Assembly (NCBI RefSeq): GCF_000013405.1
Contig: NC_007759.1
Span: forward strand, 1,613,001-1,677,000
Length of the DNA stretch: 64,000 bases
From: Syntrophus aciditrophicus SB
GTDB lineage: Bacteria > Desulfobacterota > Syntrophia > Syntrophales > Syntrophaceae
Reading direction: 5' to 3'
Made by a program: the position numbers and the translations under genes. Under the pieces are notes generated by a model, which was not told the DNA's origin, made no database searches, and was given only the letters and a program-made list of their open reading frames with translations. Below, piece by piece: positions 38,609-48,644 of the stretch; within the stretch, counting starts at the first letter, position 1, and every line of letters starts with the position of its first letter.

Positions 38609-40345
38609 ATGCGATATTCGGAAATGTTCCTGCCTACAGAACGGGAAATACCTTCAGATGCAGAGGTTGTCAGTCACCAGCTCATGCTCAGGGCGGGGAT
38701 GATCAGAAAATTGTCAGCAGGAATATACTCCTATCTTCCACTTGGTTACCGGGTTCTTCGCAAGGTGGAACAGATTATCAGAGAGGAAATGAACCGGGCG
38801 GGCGCTCAGGAAGTATATCTGCCTATGGTTCAGCCGGCGGAACTCTGGCAGGAGTCGGGACGCTGGGAACATTATGGAAAGGAACTTCTGCGCTTCCGGG
38901 ATCGGCATGATCGGGAGTATTGTCTGGGTCCCACTCATGAAGAAGTCATTACGGATCTGGTCCGTCATGAAATCAAGACGTACCGGCAGCTTCCCAAAAA
39001 CCTTTACCAGATCCAGACCAAATTCCGGGATGAGATTCGTCCCCGTTTCGGAGTGATGCGCGGTCGGGAATTCGGAATGAAAGACGCGTACAGTTTCGAT
39101 GCCGATGAAGAAGGAGCAGAAATCAGCTATCAGAAGATGTTTGAAGCCTATAAACGAATCTTCGCCCGCTGCGGTCTTCGCTTTCGTCCAGTCGAAGCGG
39201 ATTCGGGGACGATTGGAGGAAGCTTTTCCCACGAATTCATGGTGATGGCCGATTCAGGCGAAGACGGACTGGTATTCTGCGCAACATGCTCTTATGCGGC
39301 CAACCTGGAAAAGGCAGAGGTCCATCCTCCAGAAAAGATGGAAATCTCCAATGATGAAATGCTGCTGCTGACGGAGGTTCATACGCCCAATGCGCGGACA
39401 ATTGACGAAGTCTGTGCGTTTCTTAATGTGACGCCGCAGGAGATTGTCAAGACGCTGATTTTCAATGCAGACGGAAATCCTGTAGCTGTTCTGGTTCGCG
39501 GAGATGAAGAGGTCAACGAGATCAAGGTCAAGAATTATCTCAAATGCCAGGAGCTTGAACTGGCCATGGATGACATGATTCAGGACGTCACGGGCGCCCC
39601 GCGCGGGTTTGCCGGGGCCATCGGCATAAAAAAGGCCAGAATTCTGGCGGATTATTCGCTGCTGAACATGAAAAACGTCGTCATGGGCGCCAACAAAGAA
39701 GACTATCACCTGCGGAATGTCAACGAAGGCCGAGATTTCCAGATATCGGCTTTTGCGGATCTGAAGGTTGCCAGGGAAACGGATTCCTGCCCACGCTGCC
39801 AGGGGGCGCTTAAATTCGCCAGGGGAATCGAAGTCGGACATGTATTCAAACTGGGAACAAAATACAGCAAGGCCATGGGGGCTTCCTATCTGGATAAAAA
39901 TGGAAAAGAGCAGATCATGATCATGGGTTGTTACGGGATTGGCACCGGCCGGACCGTGGCGGCCTGCATTGAACAGAACCACGACGAGAACGGCATTGTC
40001 TGGCCGATGCCGATCTCCCCTTATCAGGTGATCATCACACCGGTAAACATGAATGATAAGGCCCTCGCCGAGACAGCGGAACGTCTCTATGAAAGTCTGG
40101 CCGGCAAGGGCGCGGAAGTGCTTCTCGATGACCGGGACGAACGGGCCGGCGTCAAATTCAAGGATGCAGACCTCATCGGAATACCGATCCGAGTGACGGT
40201 CGGGCCCAAAAAACTGGCCGAAGGTAAAGTGGAGGTTCGTTTGCGGGATACAGGCGAGACATCCGATGTCCAGGTGGATTCCGTTGAAAAGATGATCCTT
40301 CGCGTCATTGAAGGAAAAATGAGCGAATCATATTTAATCTTTTGA
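38609..40345 (+). CDS. proS: Prolyl-tRNA synthetase (bacterial type, with editing domain)
   Basis: A 578-residue class II synthetase that charges tRNA-Pro. Class II motifs: [22 protein letters not shown] (motif 1), [25 protein letters not shown] (motif 2) and [13 protein letters not shown] (motif 3). The YbaK-like editing domain that clears Ala-tRNA lies between motifs 2 and 3. I chose the ATG at 38609, with GGAGG eight bases before it. Its tRNA-Pro substrate (TGG) is encoded 4.5 kb downstream. Confidence 0.97.
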   Translation: MRYSEMFLPTEREIPSDAEVVSHQLMLRAGMIRKLSAGIYSYLPLGYRVLRKVEQIIREEMNRAGAQEVYLPMVQPAELWQESGRWEHYGKELLRFRDRHDREYCLGPTHEEVITDLVRHEIKTYRQLPKNLYQIQTKFRDEIRPRFGVMRGREFGMKDAYSFDADEEGAEISYQKMFEAYKRIFARCGLRFRPVEADSGTIGGSFSHEFMVMADSGEDGLVFCATCSYAANLEKAEVHPPEKMEISNDEMLLLTEVHTPNARTIDEVCAFLNVTPQEIVKTLIFNADGNPVAVLVRGDEEVNEIKVKNYLKCQELELAMDDMIQDVTGAPRGFAGAIGIKKARILADYSLLNMKNVVMGANKEDYHLRNVNEGRDFQISAFADLKVARETDSCPRCQGALKFARGIEVGHVFKLGTKYSKAMGASYLDKNGKEQIMIMGCYGIGTGRTVAACIEQNHDENGIVWPMPISPYQVIITPVNMNDKALAETAERLYESLAGKGAEVLLDDRDERAGVKFKDADLIGIPIRVTVGPKKLAEGKVEVRLRDTGETSDVQVDSVEKMILRVIEGKMSESYLIF

Positions 40346-40385
40346 ATGTATTGTGAATATCAGAAATATTCGATTCCATACATTC
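40344..40385 (+). repeat. Nested hairpin at the proS 3' end
   Basis: Outer repeat GAATGTAT (40344-40351) / ATACATTC (40378-40385) encloses an inner one GAATAT (40355-40360) / ATATTC (40366-40371). It overlaps the last bases of the proS stop. No T-run follows, so it may be an mRNA stability element. Confidence 0.45.
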
Positions 40386-40394
40386 CCATACATC

Positions 40395-40408
40395 AACAAT
40401 TGATTGTT
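40395..40408. repeat. Short palindrome upstream of rel
   Basis: AACAAT TG ATTGTT, perfect 6-base arms with a 2-base centre, about 55 bases before the rel start. It may be an operator; no T-run. Confidence 0.3.
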
Positions 40409-40461
40409 ATATTATGTATCATTGGCAAAACCGGCTTCATCAGCAATAAAGAAGGGGCTTC

Positions 40462-42633
40462 ATGCTCAGGATTACAGATATCCTCGATAAAACACAGGAA
40501 TATCTTACTCCCATAGAACAGGAGTTGATTGAAAAGGCCTATATCTTTTCGGCATCCGTCCATCAGGGGCAGGTGCGTCTCTCCGGCGAGCCCTATATGA
40601 CCCATCCCATGGAGGTTGCAGGCATTCTGTCTGACATGGAACTTGATGCGGCGACTATAGCAACGGGACTTCTGCACGACACCGTGGAAGACACCCTGAC
40701 AACTCTTGAACAGATCGAAGAGCTCTTTGGGAAAGATGTCGCGTTCCTTGTCGACGGACTGACAAAGATCAGCAAGATTACCTTCAGCAGTCAGGAAGAA
40801 CGTCAGGCGGAAAATTTTCGCAAGATGATTCTGGCCATGTCAGCGGATATTAGAATTCTCCTTGTGCGTCTGGCGGATCGTATCCACAACATGAGAACCC
40901 TCGAGTTTCATACACCTGAAAGACAGAAGTATATAGCAAAAGAAACCATGGAGTTATATGCACCTTTGGCCAATCGTCTGGGCATCTATCGAATGCAGGT
41001 TGAACTTGAAGACATTGCGTTCCGTTACCTGGATTACGAATCATACGCAAATCTGTCTCGGCGCATTGCGTTGAAGCGGGAAAAAAGAGATGAGTATACC
41101 GAGGAAGTCAAAAGCATAATTCAGGCAAAACTCGATGAGTACGGCATGAAAGGCGTCGTTGAAGGAAGGGCAAAGCATTTCTGGAGTATTCACAAGAAGA
41201 TGCATGAGCAGAAAATCAATTTTGACGAGGTTTATGATTTGACTGCCTTCCGCATCATTCTGGATTCCGACAAGGAAAAAGATTGTTACGAAGCCCTCAG
41301 CATCGTTCATTCTCTGTGGATCCCGGTACCCAGAAGGTTTAAGGATTATATCGCCATGCCGAAGGCGAACAACTATCGTTCACTTCATACGACCGTCATC
41401 GGCCCCTATGGCCAGCGGGTGGAAGTCCAAATCCGAACGAGGGAAATGCATGAGTGGGCGGAGGAGGGGATCGCCGCTCATTGGCGATATAAGGAAAAAC
41501 GATCGCTTCCAGGGGATGACGAGGAACAGATTCGAAAACTTCGCGAGTTGCTGGAAGTTCAGCAGGAGTTGAAGAACCCTCGTGAGTTCATGTCAAATCT
41601 CAAACTGGCGTTGTTTCCGGATGAAGTTTATGTTTTTACGCCTGGGGGAGATGTCAGGTCATTCCCCAAAGGGGCCACGCCGATTGATTTTGCCTACAGC
41701 ATCCATACCGATGTGGGACACCAGTGCATCGGTGCGAAGGTCAATCGGAGTATCGTTCCCCTTAAATATGAACTTAAAAATGGAGATATCGTTGAGATTA
41801 TCACTCAGGCTGGCCATCATCCCAGCAAAGACTGGCTGAAGCACACGGTAACCTCCAGGGCAAGATCGAAAATCAAGAACTGGGTCAAGGCGGAAGAAAG
41901 CAAAAAAAGCATCTCCCTTGGAAAGGATCTTCTGGAAAAAGAGTTCAGAAAACATTCACTTAAATTCAGCTCGATCGTCAAATCTGATGAAATCCGCGAT
42001 CTCTATAATGAATTATCTGTCAATTCACTGGATGATCTTCTGGCCCTTGTGGGATACGGCCGAGTTTCCGCGAAACGGATCGTTAATTATTTTGTCCACG
42101 AAGAGATCGGTGTCAGTGAAAAACCTCCTGACGAAACCATATCCAGGAAAGGTAAAAGAGACGCCTCTCAAGGGATTTCCATAACCGGTATTGAAGATAT
42201 CATGGTGCGGTTTGCCAAATGCTGTGACCCGATCCCCGGTGATGAGATCGTCGGGTACATATCGAGAGGGCGAGGCGTAGCCATTCATACCGTTGATTGT
42301 GAACGGTTGCAGGAACTGGATTCAGAACGGATCATCGATGTCTCCTGGAGTGCAAAAGCCAGTCAGACCTACTCCGTAAATATGGTCGTCACCTGTAAGG
42401 ACCAGAAAGGTATTCTGGCGGAAATCAGTTCAGCCATTTCATCACTGGATGTCAATATCAGCTCGGCGAGGGTTGAAACCCGAAAGGATGGTCGAGTCAT
42501 TTGTTTTTTCCGGATCGATGTGACCGGGTTGAGACAGTTGAATGCCCTCACTTCAGCAATCAAACAGCTCAAAGATGTCATTTCTGTGGAGAGGGTTCAT
42601 CAGACTAAAGAGCAACCCCGGCCATCCGATTAA
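40462..42633 (+). CDS. relA: Bifunctional (p)ppGpp synthetase/hydrolase Rel
   Basis: A 723-residue long RSH enzyme, controlling the stringent response. HD hydrolase: HPMEVAGILSDM and LLHDTVEDT. Synthetase: GRAKHFWSIHKKM (ATP loop), YDLTAFRIIL, and DYIAMPKANNYRSLHTTVIGP. Then TGS (VYVFTPGGDVRSFPKGATPIDFAYSI begins it) and a C-terminal ACT domain. Both catalytic halves look intact, so it is the single bifunctional Rel/SpoT kind. GAAGGGG precedes the ATG. Confidence 0.95.
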   Translation: MLRITDILDKTQEYLTPIEQELIEKAYIFSASVHQGQVRLSGEPYMTHPMEVAGILSDMELDAATIATGLLHDTVEDTLTTLEQIEELFGKDVAFLVDGLTKISKITFSSQEERQAENFRKMILAMSADIRILLVRLADRIHNMRTLEFHTPERQKYIAKETMELYAPLANRLGIYRMQVELEDIAFRYLDYESYANLSRRIALKREKRDEYTEEVKSIIQAKLDEYGMKGVVEGRAKHFWSIHKKMHEQKINFDEVYDLTAFRIILDSDKEKDCYEALSIVHSLWIPVPRRFKDYIAMPKANNYRSLHTTVIGPYGQRVEVQIRTREMHEWAEEGIAAHWRYKEKRSLPGDDEEQIRKLRELLEVQQELKNPREFMSNLKLALFPDEVYVFTPGGDVRSFPKGATPIDFAYSIHTDVGHQCIGAKVNRSIVPLKYELKNGDIVEIITQAGHHPSKDWLKHTVTSRARSKIKNWVKAEESKKSISLGKDLLEKEFRKHSLKFSSIVKSDEIRDLYNELSVNSLDDLLALVGYGRVSAKRIVNYFVHEEIGVSEKPPDETISRKGKRDASQGISITGIEDIMVRFAKCCDPIPGDEIVGYISRGRGVAIHTVDCERLQELDSERIIDVSWSAKASQTYSVNMVVTCKDQKGILAEISSAISSLDVNISSARVETRKDGRVICFFRIDVTGLRQLNALTSAIKQLKDVISVERVHQTKEQPRPSD

Positions 42634-42724
42634 TGTCCCCCACTTATTTATTGACAGGTGTTCGTTTTTTGCTGTATGAGAGGCACACCTCATTGAGCAT
42701 GATACAGGGAAGACAATCCGGCAT

Positions 42725-43426
42725 ATGGTAAATTCGACTTGCAAAAATAAAAGAGCATTCTGTGCGGTTATTCTTCTGTTCGTTTTTTCCCTCCTGCCGT
42801 TATCCATCTCACCGGCATACGGAGGTCTGTTTGTGATGATTGATCCCTCCCATGGTGGTCCAGACCGGGGCGTCAAATTTTCTGATGAATTCTATGAAAA
42901 AGATGTGACCCTTGCCATTGCCCTGATGATTCAAAAGGAACTCGCGTCGACACCGGCAATCCGTGTTCAGCTTACTCGAGACACAGACAGGGAACTGAAT
43001 ATTCAGGAAAGAGAACAGATCGTTCGCAGGGCGGCTCCTGATGTGTTTATCAGCCTCCACATCAACGCGGGATTTGGGAAAAAGGCATCGGGTTTTGAAA
43101 TTTATTTTCCCGGATTCAAAGGACAGACGCAGGGCGACTCAGGGGATTCTTCCGTAATCCTGAAAGATATGCAACGGAATAAATACCTTAATGACAGTGT
43201 CCGTCTTGCCTATATCCTGCAGAAGAATCTGGAACAGGTGTTTCCGCGGAAGGGCAGGGGGCTCCGAGAAGCACCAGTTCCCATAATTGAAGGCATAGCC
43301 AAACCGGCACTGGTTATTGAGCTGGGTTTCGTTTCCAATCCGGAGGACCGGAAAAAGATCACTGAAAGGGATATCCAATCTTCTATTGCCGACGCGATCA
43401 GCAGGAGCATAAAAGAACTTTACTGA
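42725..43426 (+). CDS. N-acetylmuramoyl-L-alanine amidase (Amidase_3)
   Basis: A 233-residue exported zinc amidase that cuts the sugar-peptide bond in peptidoglycan. The signal peptide covers about residues 1-32 (hydrophobic AVILLFVFSLLPLSISPAYG). The catalytic domain shows IDPSHGGPDRG, EKDVTLAIAL, DVFISLHINAG and LVIELGFVSN. It lacks the N-terminal AMIN domain of AmiC, so it is a stand-alone catalytic unit. Start at 42725. Confidence 0.92.
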   Translation: MVNSTCKNKRAFCAVILLFVFSLLPLSISPAYGGLFVMIDPSHGGPDRGVKFSDEFYEKDVTLAIALMIQKELASTPAIRVQLTRDTDRELNIQEREQIVRRAAPDVFISLHINAGFGKKASGFEIYFPGFKGQTQGDSGDSSVILKDMQRNKYLNDSVRLAYILQKNLEQVFPRKGRGLREAPVPIIEGIAKPALVIELGFVSNPEDRKKITERDIQSSIADAISRSIKELY

Positions 43427-43483
43427 TCACGGGTCTTTTTTTCAGCGTCTCATTCGTAACTTTTATACAGGGGCATCGGAATA

Positions 43484-44206
43484 TTGAGGAAAAATCGTCG
43501 TCATGAGGATGAACTTCGGGAAGTGAAAATCACCCGGAATTATTTGAAGCACCCCCAGGGGTCAGTCCTCATTGAAGTCGGGGATACAAAGGTAATCTGT
43601 ACAGCGGCATTGGAAGCAAAGGTCCCGCCCTTTCTGAGAAATTCAGGAAAAGGTTGGTTGACAGCTGAATATGCGATGCTTCCCATGGCTACCCAGGAAC
43701 GAAACCAGAGGGAATCTGTGCGGGGCCATATCGGGGGAAGAACTCATGAAATCCAGAGGCTGATTGGCAGATCCCTTCGAGCAGTAACCGATCTGGACAG
43801 TTTGGGCGAGAATACCGTCTACATTGACTGTGACGTCATTCAAGCTGATGGGGGAACAAGAACAGCGTCCATCACAGGAAGTTTTGTGGCCTTGGTTGAT
43901 CTTTTCCGAAAAATGAAGGAAAAGGGCATCTGCGAGACCATGCCGATACGGGATTACGTGTCCGCAGTAAGTGTGGGCGTCGTTGACGGTCAACTCCTGC
44001 TTGATTTGGAATACGAAGAGGATTCGCGTGCGGACGTGGATATGAATGTGGTCATGACGGGCGCAGGCGAATTTATTGAAGTGCAGGGAACGGCGGAAAG
44101 GGTTCCTTTCGGGCGGGACAGACTGACCGCAATGGTCGAACTGGCTGGAAGAGGAATCAGAAAGTTGACGGAAGTTCAGAGAGAGATCCTGGGAGGACAG
44201 ATCTGA
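43484..44206 (+). CDS. rph: Ribonuclease PH
   Basis: A 240-residue phosphorolytic 3'-5' exoribonuclease that trims tRNA 3' ends. Blocks: [49 protein letters not shown] and [21 protein letters not shown] start at 43484. Directly followed by rdgB, the widely conserved pair, and then by a tRNA gene. Confidence 0.96.
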
Positions 44207-44820
44207 GAAAAAAAGTCGTTTTCGCATCCCGCAATGAAGGAAAGATCGGGGAAGTACGTGCAATCCTTGAAGGTCTTGATATCGATCTGGTTTCATTGGC
44301 AGAGTATGACCATGTCCCAGAGGTCATTGAGGATGGGTCTTCTTTTTTTGAAAATGCTCTGAAGAAAGCAAAAACGATTTCCGAATTTACGGGTGAAACA
44401 GCACTGGCTGACGATTCCGGTCTGGAAATCGCTGCCTTGAATGGTCAACCTGGAATTTACTCCTCCCGTTTTGCCGGTGAAGATGCCGACGATGATCGTA
44501 ACATTGATAAAGTTTTGGATTTATTGGCAAATACTCCCTTGAAGAATAGGACCGCAGCTTTCCGGTGCTCGATAGTTTTGTATTCTCCTGAAGGAAGCTA
44601 TGAAGCTTTTGAGGGTCGATGGGACGGTCTGATCAGCGAAGCCCGCCAGGGAAGCGGCGGATTCGGTTACGATCCGATATTTTATGTCCCGGAATTCAAA
44701 AAAACCGTAGCACAGTTGACGTCACAGGAAAAGAATCGCTTGAGTCACCGGGCAAAAGCCCTTTTCGCACTGAAGGAGAGCTTGCGGACTCGATTGGAAC
44801 TGAATAAAAGAAGTTTGTAA
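44203..44820 (+). CDS. rdgB: dITP/XTP pyrophosphatase RdgB with apparent CTG start
   Basis: A 205-residue house-cleaning enzyme (Ham1 family) that removes deaminated purine nucleotides. [12 protein letters not shown] at the start, [10 protein letters not shown] (catalytic Asp), [14 protein letters not shown] and the C-terminal [15 protein letters not shown] are typical. The family N-terminus ([12 protein letters not shown]) lies upstream of the first ATG at 44296, which would cut away 31 residues including the substrate-binding SxN. No ATG, GTG or TTG fits; the CTG at 44203 does, six bases after GGGAGG and overlapping the rph stop (CTGA). I infer a CTG start. Confidence 0.85.
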
Positions 44821-44826
44821 ATCATC

Positions 44827-44903
44827 CGGGGCGTAGCGCAGCCTGGTAGCGCGCCTGCTTTGGGAGCAGGATGTCGCAGGTTCAAATCCTGCCGCCCCGA
44901 CCA
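44827..44903 (+). tRNA. tRNA-Pro (anticodon TGG)
   Basis: Complete 77-base cloverleaf with genomic CCA (44901-44903). Acceptor CGGGGCG/CGCCCCG, D arm, anticodon stem CCTGC/GCAGG with loop TTTGGGA, and T arm around GGTTCAAATCC. It follows rdgB by six bases and may be processed from the rph-rdgB transcript. Confidence 0.97.
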
Positions 44904-44912
44904 GTAAAAAAG

Positions 44913-44948
44913 AAAGGGCTGACGAGAATCGTCAACCCTTTCTTTTTT
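44913..44948 (+). terminator. Terminator after tRNA-Pro
   Basis: AAAGGG (44913-44918) pairs with CCCTTT (44936-44941) and GACG (44921-44924) with CGTC (44930-44933), followed by six T. It ends the rph-rdgB-tRNA-Pro transcript. Confidence 0.85.
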
Positions 44949-45147
44949 CCCGCAATGTTTGGTGTCCTGCCTCATCAGGAAATGGACTTTCAGGAAGTTT
45001 TTGATATATAGTGATTTTGTGTTCAGGTTAAGTTCAGTACAGAACACTCTCTTTTTTTGATTTCCCAGTCTTCTTAAATTTGTATGGAGAGAAAGGGAAA
45101 GATTGGACAGAAGAGGCTTTGAACTTTTGGAAAAAGGAGGTCGAAAA

Positions 45148-45441
45148 TTGAATATCGAAAAATTGTTTTCAATAAAAATCATGGAGGGACGGATCAAGGT
45201 TACACCATCGGAAGAGCTGTTATCGATGTCAAGGGATCAACAGATAACTACCCTTGAAAGCGAATTGCGAAAGTATGAATCTAAACTGCAGAACATCAGC
45301 AGGCCGCCGGAAGAAAATGAATTCAGCGAAAAGGAGGCCGATAGAAACTCAGATATATATGAAGTTGAATTTATAACTGTTATACTCAAAAACATGATAA
45401 AGCAATTCCGGGAATCACATTGGGAGCATCTTAAATTATAA
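45148..45441 (+). CDS. Small unknown protein between tRNA genes
   Basis: A 97-residue protein with no family that I recognise. TTG start at 45148 with a strong GGAGG seven bases upstream; the longer frame from 45103 lacks such a site. Charged and largely helical (DQQITTLESELRKYESKLQNI looks like a short coiled coil), with no membrane segment or metal motif. It is a lone gene between the tRNA-Pro terminator and the convergent tRNA-Lys. Confidence 0.5.
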   Translation: MNIEKLFSIKIMEGRIKVTPSEELLSMSRDQQITTLESELRKYESKLQNISRPPEENEFSEKEADRNSDIYEVEFITVILKNMIKQFRESHWEHLKL

Positions 45442-45706
45442 AGATAATAGCGTGTTTCATTGAGTCAATAGAAACTGCTTCCACGAGTCAGTTTGTTCCA
45501 TCGTTTTACACGGTTTAATTTAGCTGTATCTACCTCCGTTTTTTTTATTATTTCGTTTGAGTCTCCAGATATCTTTTGCCTTTTTCCCACATGCGCATTT
45601 TTTGAGTGTTTCTTGAAGTATGCAATGATTCTTTGTTGTCATATTTTGTTTTAAAATTTGTTTTTGACGCATCGAACTATACAATTATTTGGATATTCAA
45701 AAAGCA
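45442..45706. other. Noncoding AT-rich gap
   Basis: Between the small gene and the tRNA-Lys terminator I see no gene with a ribosome site, no duplicated tRNA end and no integrase. It is T-rich on the forward strand. The open frame starting at 45606 runs into the antisense strand of the tRNA and is not real. Confidence 0.5.
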
Positions 45707-45738
45707 AAAGGACTTAAGCCAGATTGACCAAGTCCTTT
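45707..45738 (-). terminator. Terminator of tRNA-Lys
   Basis: On the reverse strand, a perfect 9-base stem AAAGGACTT / AAGTCCTTT (45738-45730 with 45715-45707) followed shortly by a T-run, eight bases after the tRNA-Lys CCA end. Confidence 0.85.
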
Positions 45739-45745
45739 ATCTTAT

Positions 45746-45821
45746 TGGTGAGCCCTGTCGGGATCGAACCGACAACCTACTGATTAAGAGTCAGTTGCTC
45801 TACCAGCTGAGCTAAGGGCCC
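45746..45821 (-). tRNA. tRNA-Lys (anticodon CTT)
   Basis: Complete 76-base cloverleaf on the reverse strand with genomic CCA (45746-45748). Acceptor GGGCCCT/AGGGCTC with a G-T pair, anticodon loop CTCTTAA, T arm with GGTTCGATCC. Confidence 0.97.
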
Positions 45822-45890
45822 ACTTATTTAATAACGCACAAACTAAGATAATCCAGTTATCAGCAACCGGATTTCTCTTGGAGGCTAAGC

Positions 45891-45919
45891 TATATATAGA
45901 TAAAAATTCATGTTGTCAA
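45891..45919 (-). promoter_or_regulatory. tRNA-Lys promoter
   Basis: On the reverse strand: perfect -35 TTGACA (45919-45914), 17-base spacer and TATATA (45896-45891), about 70 bases before the mature tRNA-Lys 5' end. Confidence 0.7.
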
Positions 45920-46061
45920 CAAAATATTTCGATACAGAAAAATGGAAAAGTATCATTAATACTGCATTCATGACAACATTAAAATCCTTCGGAGAAAATG
46001 CTTGAAGGCTGTTTTCATTATTGATAACATGCACCCCCATTAAACTGGGAAGGACGGAAGC

Positions 46062-46511
46062 GTGAGGGCGGTTGTTCAACGAGTCGATAAAGCCATTGTT
46101 AAAGTAAATGATCGGATTGTTTCCGATATTTCAAAGGGGATGCTTGTTTTCCTCGGCATCGAGAAGGGGGATGACTTCTCCGATGCGGATTTCCTTCTGG
46201 AGAAAGTGATTAATTTAAGAATCTTCGAAGATGAAGAGGGAAAGATGAACCGTTCTTTGTCAGACATTTCCGGGGAAATGCTTGTCGTTTCGCAATTTAC
46301 ACTTCTTGGAGATTGCCGAAAGGGCAGGCGGCCATCCTTTACATCCGCGGAAGACCCGGAACGGTCAAATATTCTTTATTCGCATTTCATTAATCAGGCA
46401 TCGGAACGGATCCCTGTGGTCAAGTCAGGAATATTTCAGGCGATGATGAAGGTCAGTCTGGTCAATGACGGACCGGTAACAATGCTTCTTGACAGTAAAA
46501 GGCTTTTTTAA
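46062..46511 (+). CDS. dtd: D-aminoacyl-tRNA deacylase
   Basis: A 149-residue enzyme that removes D-amino acids (and glycine from tRNA-Ala) from mischarged tRNAs. MRAVVQRVDKAIVKV, GMLVFLGIEKGDD, VSQFTLLGDCRKGRRPSF and the C-terminal NDGPVT motif (usually NxGPVT) are present. GTG start with GGAAG upstream. Next to it, 15 bases downstream, is a DUF1285 gene. Confidence 0.95.
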   Translation: MRAVVQRVDKAIVKVNDRIVSDISKGMLVFLGIEKGDDFSDADFLLEKVINLRIFEDEEGKMNRSLSDISGEMLVVSQFTLLGDCRKGRRPSFTSAEDPERSNILYSHFINQASERIPVVKSGIFQAMMKVSLVNDGPVTMLLDSKRLF

Positions 46512-46526
46512 GAAAGAGAGGCTTTT

Positions 46527-47006
46527 ATGACTGAGGATTTAAAAAATGAAATCCCTTCGATAGATATCAGGATAGACAAAGACGGTGTCTGGTACTACAA
46601 AGGAAACGAAATGATCCGAAAGGACATTCTGGAGTTGTTCTTTCAGAGTCTGGATATTGACCAGCAGGGAAGATATCTGATCAAGAAAGACCAAGAGACT
46701 TTTTATATTGAGGTTGAGGATGTTCCTTTCACGGTCATATCCATAGAACCTGCATCCAATGAAAAAGAGGGAGCCATGAGTTTCAATATCCTTCTTTCTG
46801 ATCAGAGCGTCGAAAAACTGGATCCGACCACGTTGCGTCAGGGAGAGGAAAACGTTCTTTATTGCTCAATTAAAAACAAACGCTTCGAAGCCCGTTTTAC
46901 AAGAAAAAGTTATTACCAGCTTGCAGAATATATTCAATATGATAGAGAAAACGATCGTTATTTCATAACCATCAATGACAGTCGTTACAACATTTCATCG
47001 AAGTAA
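46527..47006 (+). CDS. DUF1285 family protein
   Basis: A 159-residue protein of the DUF1285 type: IDIRIDKDGVWYYKGNEMIRKDILELFFQSL, GRYLIKKDQETFYIEVEDVPFTV, and RFTRKSYYQLAEYIQYD near the end. Soluble, no membrane segment. The family has a known fold but no settled function. It lies just after dtd with GAGAGG before the ATG, so both are probably one transcript. Confidence 0.85.
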   Translation: MTEDLKNEIPSIDIRIDKDGVWYYKGNEMIRKDILELFFQSLDIDQQGRYLIKKDQETFYIEVEDVPFTVISIEPASNEKEGAMSFNILLSDQSVEKLDPTTLRQGEENVLYCSIKNKRFEARFTRKSYYQLAEYIQYDRENDRYFITINDSRYNISSK

Positions 47007-47034
47007 TACCAAAACCAGTAATGCGTGATGTCTG

Positions 47035-47093
47035 TGGCGGCTCTATTATTTTTAAAAAAGACGACGAGAGCCGACTGCCATAGTTTATTTTTT
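47035..47093 (+). terminator. Likely terminator between DUF1285 and guaB
   Basis: GGCTCT (47039-47044) pairs with AGAGCC (47067-47072); TGGC (47035-47038) and GCCA (47077-47080) extend the stem across a 4-base bulge. A T-rich tail follows. The loop is long, so efficiency is uncertain. Confidence 0.45.
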
Positions 47094-47129
47094 CAAATTT
47101 GAGCTGCTCAGAAGGGGCTGGAGCCATGA

Positions 47130-48617
<1,488 letters not shown>

Positions 48618-48644
48618 AAACCAGAACTTTGAAAGTAACATCCG

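Noticed and set aside
44745-45197. Reverse-strand frame of 150 codons with a GRQDLNLRHPAPKAGALPGCATP segment
   Set aside because: That segment is the antisense of tRNA-Pro, a well-known source of false protein annotations; the frame also crosses the terminator.
45606-45815. Forward frame ending in CRDRTDNLLIKSQLLYQLS
   Set aside because: This is the antisense translation of tRNA-Lys, another common artefact.
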